Assembly (NCBI RefSeq): GCF_003665435.1
Contig: NZ_CP023407.1
Span: 5,505,501 to 5,569,500 of the forward strand
Length of the DNA: 64,000 nt
DNA from: Streptomyces fungicidicus
Lineage (GTDB): Bacteria; Actinomycetota; Actinomycetes; Streptomycetales; Streptomycetaceae
Direction: 5' to 3'
The notes under the pieces are model-generated. The model saw only the letters and a list, made by a program, of their open reading frames with translations, ran no database searches and had not been told where the DNA came from. Positions 59,646-64,000 of the stretch are shown one piece after another (position 1 is the first letter of the stretch; each line of letters starts with the position of its first letter). The translations under genes and the position numbers were made by a program.

Positions 59646-60968
59646 ATGATCGACTATCGCAAGGCAACACCCGTTCCGGTGTGGACGCTGGCGACGGGTG
59701 ACGTCCAGGTGCCGGCGGTGGCCGGGGACGGGCCTATGACGGCTGAGCGTCTGGTCGAACTGCGCGGCGTGCTGGCCGCGTTGGCCGACCGGCCGATTGC
59801 CACACTCGAGCTGCATCCGCTGCCGGACAAGCTCGACCGCGGCCGGGGCATCTCGCTCGACGCCGCGAGTCCGCTGGCGCAGCACCTGTCGCAGCTGATC
59901 TCGCAGTCGGCGCGTGGTTCCGCCACGGCGGCCAAGGCGACGGCTTCTGGCGAAGGGCTGTACCGCATCGTGGTTCCGGCGAAGGTCGCCAAGCAGCTGG
60001 GGCAGGGCACCCTCCGCCTGATGCGGTCGAAGGCCGTGGCCGGTGGTGCCCGTGCCTCCGTCGTGAACCCGGTGACGGGCAAGATCGTCGCCGGGGTGAC
60101 GTACGTGCCGGTCGGTACAGCGGCAACGGCGGGCGCAGCCGGTGGCGCCGGTGCGACAGCCGGCGTCGCGGCCGCCGGCGGTGCGGCGCTCACCGTGGCC
60201 GCACCGCTCGTGCTCATGGCCGTGGCCGTGGGGGTGAGCGCGCACGCCGACGCCAAGCGACAGGAGGCCATCGCGCACATCACGGAACTGCTGGAGCAGC
60301 TTCAGGCGGACAAGCTCGACGACGAGCACAGCGCGCTCAACGGCTGCCGTCCCGCCATCGACAAGGCCACGGCCATCCTGCTCGACCAGGGCAGGCTCGG
60401 TGTCTCGCTGGGACTCGACTCGGCGGTGCACGCCATCGACACCGCGCTGAGCAAGGCCGACATCCGCCTTGCCCGGTGGACGAGTGCGCTCGACAAGCTT
60501 TCCGACGGCGAGCCCGTCGAGGTCGCCACGCTGACCGAGTCGTTCCCCGGCGTGGACGAACAGGGTGGCACGTTCCGCACCCACCTCGAACTGGCCGCCC
60601 TGGCCATCGCGTTGAAGCGGCGCGTCAACGTCCTCCAGGCGGTCGAGCAGGCCCAGAGCGAGCCCGACAACCTGTTCGAGAACTTCACCCGCGCGCTGCG
60701 GGGCGACGAACAGCGCCTCGACGAGCTGGAGAAGGGACTTGCCGGTGTCCTGCTGCGCCTGTCGGCGTTGGAGCTGGCCCGCCCGAAGAGTGTGCGTCCC
60801 GTCCTGACGAACGGTGAGGTCGACCGGCTGATGCGTACGGCGTACCAGATCCGTGGGTTGGGCGACGGTGTCGCGGTGGGCGGCCGTCCGACGGATGTGG
60901 CGATCGAGATCGCCCGCGACAAGGACGGCTCGGTGGTCGTGTTCCCCGCGCTGGCCGCGGCGGCGTAG
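59646..60968 (+). CDS. Unknown protein with central glycine/alanine hydrophobic segment
   Basis: A 440-residue protein that I do not recognise. An N-terminal alpha/beta part (to about 155) is followed by a glycine/alanine-rich membrane-like stretch (AATAGAAGGAGATAGVAAAG, then LTVAAPLVLMAVAVGVSAHA). The C-terminal helical half contains predicted coiled coil (QEAIAHITELLEQLQADKLD, RGDEQRLDELEKGLAGVLLR). The ATG has a strong GGGGGG ribosome-binding site, and an A/T-richer promoter-like area (GGATATACGG) lies at about 59583-59592. Codon use is somewhat less GC-biased than its neighbours, which together with the helicase scar suggests acquired DNA. Confidence 0.75.
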   Translation: MIDYRKATPVPVWTLATGDVQVPAVAGDGPMTAERLVELRGVLAALADRPIATLELHPLPDKLDRGRGISLDAASPLAQHLSQLISQSARGSATAAKATASGEGLYRIVVPAKVAKQLGQGTLRLMRSKAVAGGARASVVNPVTGKIVAGVTYVPVGTAATAGAAGGAGATAGVAAAGGAALTVAAPLVLMAVAVGVSAHADAKRQEAIAHITELLEQLQADKLDDEHSALNGCRPAIDKATAILLDQGRLGVSLGLDSAVHAIDTALSKADIRLARWTSALDKLSDGEPVEVATLTESFPGVDEQGGTFRTHLELAALAIALKRRVNVLQAVEQAQSEPDNLFENFTRALRGDEQRLDELEKGLAGVLLRLSALELARPKSVRPVLTNGEVDRLMRTAYQIRGLGDGVAVGGRPTDVAIEIARDKDGSVVVFPALAAAA

Positions 60969-61001
60969 GCGCGAGGGCTCGACTCTCCTCGAACGACGCG
61001 G

Positions 61002-61451
61002 TCACGCGCCGGCCGGTGTCGTCAGCACCGCCCGGACGGTCTTGCCGCTGGGTGGGTAGGGGACGCAGTCCCAGTGGTCGGCGAGGGCGGTGACGAGGGT
61101 CAGGCCGCGTCCGCCGGTGGGGAGGGGGTCGGGTGCGGTGTCCGTGGGGCGGGGGAGTGGGGGGAAGTCCCCGCGGGCGTCGCTGACTTCGATGCGGAGG
61201 CGGCCGGCCGTCGGGTCGTGGACGAGGGTCAGCCGGAAGCAGCGGCCGGGCACGTGGCCGTGCAGGACGGCGTTGGCGGCGAGTTCCGCGACGACGAGTT
61301 CGGCGCGCTCCGTGAGCTCCTGCGAAGCGCCCCGGGAGCGCAGTTCCGTCACCGCGAGGAGCCGGGCGAGACGGGCGCCGCGCCGCGTGGACGACAGCAG
61401 CTGGGTGAAGGTGCCGACAGGGGCGCCGACTTGGGGTGTTGCGTGGTTCAT
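61002..61451 (-). CDS. RsbW-like ATP-binding regulatory protein (HATPase_c_2)
   Basis: A 149-residue single-domain GHKL ATPase. N-box ELVVAELAANAVLHGHVPG, G1 region IEVSDARGDFPPLP, G2 box PTGGRGLTLVTALADHWDC, and a final GKTVRAVLTTP strand. Distinct in sequence from the similar protein at 22 kb. The ATG giving MNHATPQVG is chosen as it leaves a short lead before the first helix. Such orphan proteins act on anti-anti-sigma partners or other signalling parts; none is encoded nearby. Confidence 0.87.
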   Translation of the reverse strand: MNHATPQVGAPVGTFTQLLSSTRRGARLARLLAVTELRSRGASQELTERAELVVAELAANAVLHGHVPGRCFRLTLVHDPTAGRLRIEVSDARGDFPPLPRPTDTAPDPLPTGGRGLTLVTALADHWDCVPYPPSGKTVRAVLTTPAGA

Positions 61452-61590
61452 GCCGTCAGAGTGGCGGTCGGGCGCGCGCGGAGGCGAGTGCCGCGCCCCG
61501 TACGGAGAGCGGGAGTACGGACGGGGCAGGCGGGCGGTACGCCGGATTCCCGCGAGGCGACTGTCGGTGGCCGGTGGCAGGATCACCGGC

Positions 61591-62658
61591 ATGGTCTTCG
61601 TACGTACGACTCCGCCGCGGCCTGTCGAGGTGACCGCGGTCTTCCCCGAACTGGCTCCACTGGCGCGTCCTGCGGTACGGCTGCACCCCCGTCCCGGGGC
61701 GCCTTCGGTCCGGGACAGCTCGGTCGGGGGGCCGTTGCTCTGGCCGGCCGACGAGCCGTGGCCGCACTGCGAGAGCGAGCACCCGGACAGTGGGTTCCGC
61801 CAGTCGCCGGCGGACGTACGGCTGTCGAGGCGCAGGCTGGCACGGCTGCACCGTGATCCCCATGGTCCCTCGTTCACACCCGAGGAGGAGGAGATCAGGG
61901 ATCAGGACGCCGCGAGGCTCGCGGAGCGGTTCGACTCCGGCTCTCCCCCGCCCGCCGAGTGTCCGGTTCCCCTGTTGCCCGTGGCTCAGCTGTACCTGCG
62001 CGACGTACCCCTGTTGCGGCCGCCCGGAGAGGCCGATCTGCTCCAGGTCCTCTGGTGTCCCTACGACCACGAGCCGGACTGGAAGCCCGCGACCGCGGTG
62101 TTCTGGCGGTCCGCCGCCTCGGTCGTCGATGTCCTCGCCACGCCACCGGAACCGTATGAGGTCAATTACTCGGGTTACGTGCCGGAGCCGTGTCTCCTGG
62201 CACCGGAGGCGATCACCGAGTATCCCAACAGCCTCGATCTCAGCCCGGAGTTGAGGAAGGTGGTGGGGGACTGGAGCAGATGGCAGGCAGCCGGCGTGGA
62301 CGTGGACGGCTCGTACGCGGACTATCCGGCGGAGTTCTACGACGGCAATCTGGCGGACGCTCCCGGCTGGAAGGCCGGTGGCTGGCCGCCGTGGGGCCGC
62401 ACCGACCCGTATCGACGGTACTGCGCCGACTGCGAAGCCCAGATGGTCCCGCTGCTGACCATCGCCTCCTTCGAATGGGACGGTGGTACGCGCGGCTGGG
62501 CGCCGCACGAGGACCGGGCCGCCGCCTACGCCCCCAGCCACCGCGCCGGTCAGTCCCCCGCCCAGCCGACGAAGGTCGAAGTGGGCAGCACGGACAACAT
62601 GCAGCTCTACGTCTGCCCGACCTCTCCCGAGCATCCGCACACCGACCTGATCCAGTGA
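61591..62658 (+). CDS. DUF1963/YwqG-like protein
   Basis: A soluble 355-residue protein with features of the DUF1963 (YwqG) group: GGPLLWPADEPWPHCE near the start, VPLLPVAQLYLRDVP, LLQVLWCPYDHEPD, WKAGGWPPWGRTDPYRRYC, and a final NMQLYVCPTSPEHPHTDLIQ. Many relatives in Streptomyces have the paired RYCADCEAQMVPLLTIASFE cysteines, probably a metal site. Function is unknown, although DUF1963 proteins sometimes act as immunity proteins or sit next to toxins; none is seen here. Confidence 0.7.
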   Translation: MVFVRTTPPRPVEVTAVFPELAPLARPAVRLHPRPGAPSVRDSSVGGPLLWPADEPWPHCESEHPDSGFRQSPADVRLSRRRLARLHRDPHGPSFTPEEEEIRDQDAARLAERFDSGSPPPAECPVPLLPVAQLYLRDVPLLRPPGEADLLQVLWCPYDHEPDWKPATAVFWRSAASVVDVLATPPEPYEVNYSGYVPEPCLLAPEAITEYPNSLDLSPELRKVVGDWSRWQAAGVDVDGSYADYPAEFYDGNLADAPGWKAGGWPPWGRTDPYRRYCADCEAQMVPLLTIASFEWDGGTRGWAPHEDRAAAYAPSHRAGQSPAQPTKVEVGSTDNMQLYVCPTSPEHPHTDLIQ

Positions 62659-62727
62659 ACTGTCGGCTCCGGGGCGGACGGTCACGGGGATGTTCAGGTG
62701 CGCGGCAGTATGCCCTGAACCGAGCGG

Positions 62728-62752
62728 GCCGCACCCCGGAGTGGGGTGCGGC
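62728..62752. terminator. Bidirectional terminator hairpin
   Basis: A perfect 10-bp stem, GCCGCACCCC / GGGGTGCGGC, with a 5-base loop lies between convergent genes. Confidence 0.85.
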
Positions 62753-62771
62753 AGGGTGTGCGACCTTGGTG

Positions 62772-63779
62772 TCAGTTGGCCGAGGGCCTGGGGTCCGTCA
62801 GCCCTTGGCCGGGGGCTGCGGTGCGCTCCGGGCTTTGGGCGGGGGCGGGGACGCGGTCCGTGGTGGAGGGCGCGGCGAAGATCTCGTCGAGGGTGGTGGC
62901 ATCGATGGCGCGGTCGAACCAGAGATCCAGGAGGGGCATGTCCGTGCAGGTGGTGACGCGCCGTCGGGTCTCTTCCGTCGGCGAGAAGCCGCGGCGCTCC
63001 ATCAGGCGTAGCAGCTGCTCGGCCTTTCCGGCCACGCGGCCTTCCTCGCGTCCTTCCTGCCGTCCTTCTTCCTGTCCTGCGAGGCGGGCGTCGCCCACGA
63101 TGGTGCCTTGCCGGGGGGTGAAGAGGGTTTCCATCAGGTTCCTCCAGATCTTACGGGCGTGTTCGCTGCCCAAGCCGTCCTCGATCAGTCCCGCCAGGTG
63201 GTCCCGCGCTTCGCGGTCCGTGTCCTGGGCCAGTACCTCGCCCACTACCGTCAGTATGCCCTCGATATCCGGGTCGTTGCTGTGGATCCACAGGCAGAAC
63301 GCGGCGAAGTCGAGGTCGGCCGAGGCGTCCTGGATCCGGCTCATCCGGGGAACGTTGGACGGGCCCAGTACGTGAGGCACTGTGACCTGGGTGGGGCGTC
63401 CCAGGCCGGTGCGCAGAGGTCTGGCCGCCCATGCCGCCGTCGCCGTGTCCACGCACAGGACCAGCAGGACGACTTCGAGCTTGTACCGGTCACGCAAGTA
63501 CGCGACGTAGTACGGCCATGAAGTCTCCTTCTTCGATTCGATTCGGGTCTGCGCCTCGACCAACAGGATGAACGGATCGCGCCCGTCGGGGCGGACCACC
63601 CGCAGTACGGAGTCCATCTGCCGGGCGAACATTTTCGGGGCACCGGAGGCGTCCGTCGGGAGAGTCTCGGTGGTGACACCGGTTGGGATTCCGAGGTCCA
63701 GGAGGTCCAGCGCACGGTTCAGTGCCTTGGGGCGCCCCGGCAGGAAGCCGTGCAGGGTGTCGTGACTGACGTTGGGCAT
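62772..63779 (-). CDS. Rpn/PD-(D/E)XK nuclease-transposase-like protein
   Basis: A 335-residue protein of a family that is multi-copy in Streptomyces and related to Rpn-type PD-(D/E)XK nucleases. The nuclease core is visible: an acidic residue in KMFARQMDSVLRV, then the E-x-Q strand PFILLVEAQTRIESKK, and YYVAYLRDRYKLEVVLLVLC. The middle part holds MSRIQDASADLDFAAFCLWI; the C-terminal EEGRQEGREEGRVAGKAEQL helix and RGFSPTEETRRRVTTCTD are the usual tail. Its role is unclear; Rpn relatives promote RecA-independent recombination. Base composition is less GC-rich than its neighbours. Confidence 0.75.
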   Translation of the reverse strand: MPNVSHDTLHGFLPGRPKALNRALDLLDLGIPTGVTTETLPTDASGAPKMFARQMDSVLRVVRPDGRDPFILLVEAQTRIESKKETSWPYYVAYLRDRYKLEVVLLVLCVDTATAAWAARPLRTGLGRPTQVTVPHVLGPSNVPRMSRIQDASADLDFAAFCLWIHSNDPDIEGILTVVGEVLAQDTDREARDHLAGLIEDGLGSEHARKIWRNLMETLFTPRQGTIVGDARLAGQEEGRQEGREEGRVAGKAEQLLRLMERRGFSPTEETRRRVTTCTDMPLLDLWFDRAIDATTLDEIFAAPSTTDRVPAPAQSPERTAAPGQGLTDPRPSAN

Positions 63780-63885
63780 GGCGTGAAACTACGTGCGACG
63801 CGGGAACAACCGTCGGTTTCCGGGATGTGATCACCCGATATAGGGAGTCCTCGGAGGTCGGCTGACGCCGAGGCCTGCGGCCCGC

Positions 63886-64000
63886 CTACGGCGTCGTGGC
63901 CTCGGACACGGCTCCGACGATGCTCGACGCCATGGCGTCGAAGTTCTCCCGGAAGAAGCCGGTCCTGTTGTAGAACGCTTCCTCCGAAAATGCCCTGTTC
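63886..64000 (-). CDS. 3' end of a gene running off the right edge
   Basis: The last 38 codons before a TAG stop read AFSEEAFYNRTGFFRENFDA and then MASSIVGAVSEATTP on the minus strand, with good codon-position bias. Too short to identify. The 106 bases between this stop and the Rpn-like start hold no clear signal. Confidence 0.55.
   Translation of the reverse strand, partial: NRAFSEEAFYNRTGFFRENFDAMASSIVGAVSEATTP

Noticed and set aside
1..64000. tRNA, rRNA, CRISPR arrays, intact insertion sequences or prophage attachment sites
   Set aside because: Looked for cloverleaf-like CCA ends, regularly spaced repeats, DDE/serine recombinase motifs and long duplicated ends; none was evident.

Overview
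The window is high-GC actinobacterial DNA and almost certainly comes from a Streptomyces chromosome. Signs of this are very high G+C, dense codon-position bias, many GTG and TTG starts, GTGA/ATGA stop-start overlaps, Tat and secretory signal peptides, and typical families (PucR, two RsbW-like ATPases, PknG, DUF6299-like, trypco2). I see no tRNA, rRNA, CRISPR array or intact insertion sequence.

Layout. 1-4 kb: end of an oligopeptide/dipeptide ABC transporter operon (two permeases, two ATPases). 4-13 kb: core genes, namely a TRIC-like membrane protein, a hotdog thioesterase, a TetR regulator with operator-like repeats, a NifS-like cysteine desulfurase, a Tat-exported amidase and mnmA. 12.3-19.6 kb: parts of an FxSxx-COOH-type RiPP system. 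These are an NB-ARC/TPR protein whose N-terminus is a methyltransferase domain, an HExxH peptide-modification protein and a small leader-like ORF, with a CPA2 antiporter between them. 19.6-22.4 kb: arginine deiminase, ornithine carbamoyltransferase and an RsbW-like ATPase. 22.7-31.3 kb: an aryl-CoA catabolic locus best explained as 2-aminobenzoate (or salicylate) degradation. It has an enoyl-CoA hydratase, an FAD-monooxygenase/old-yellow-enzyme fusion, a PaaX regulator, an aryl-CoA ligase, an acyl-CoA dehydrogenase and RidA, with a YceI protein between. 31.4-33.4 kb: a small secreted protein, a PucR-type regulator and a palindrome-rich gap. 33.4-40.4 kb: a flotillin followed by a 1645-residue AAA+ protein. 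40.6 kb: a secreted SGNH lipase. 41.5-44.4 kb: cbiMNQO cobalt uptake behind a cobalamin riboswitch. 44.5-49.7 kb: a divergent five-gene nik/dpp-type ABC operon behind a Nur-box-like palindrome.

The most interesting block is 51.3-59.1 kb. A tightly coupled minus-strand operon encodes a trypsin-like protease fused to a STAND-type NTPase, a PknG-type kinase, a vWA/zinc-ribbon protein, a GlnX-like four-helix membrane sensor and a membrane-anchored solute-binding protein. A trypco2 gene lies divergently next to it. It looks like an enlarged and re-wired version of the mycobacterial GlnX-GlnH-PknG nutrient-sensing pathway joined to conflict-system protease components.

Beyond 59.2 kb lie a UvrD-helicase C-terminal fragment, an unknown 440-residue protein, a second RsbW-like ATPase, a DUF1963-like protein, a Rpn/PD-(D/E)XK-like protein and the 3' end of another gene. 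All functional calls come from motif reading by eye; no database search was run.
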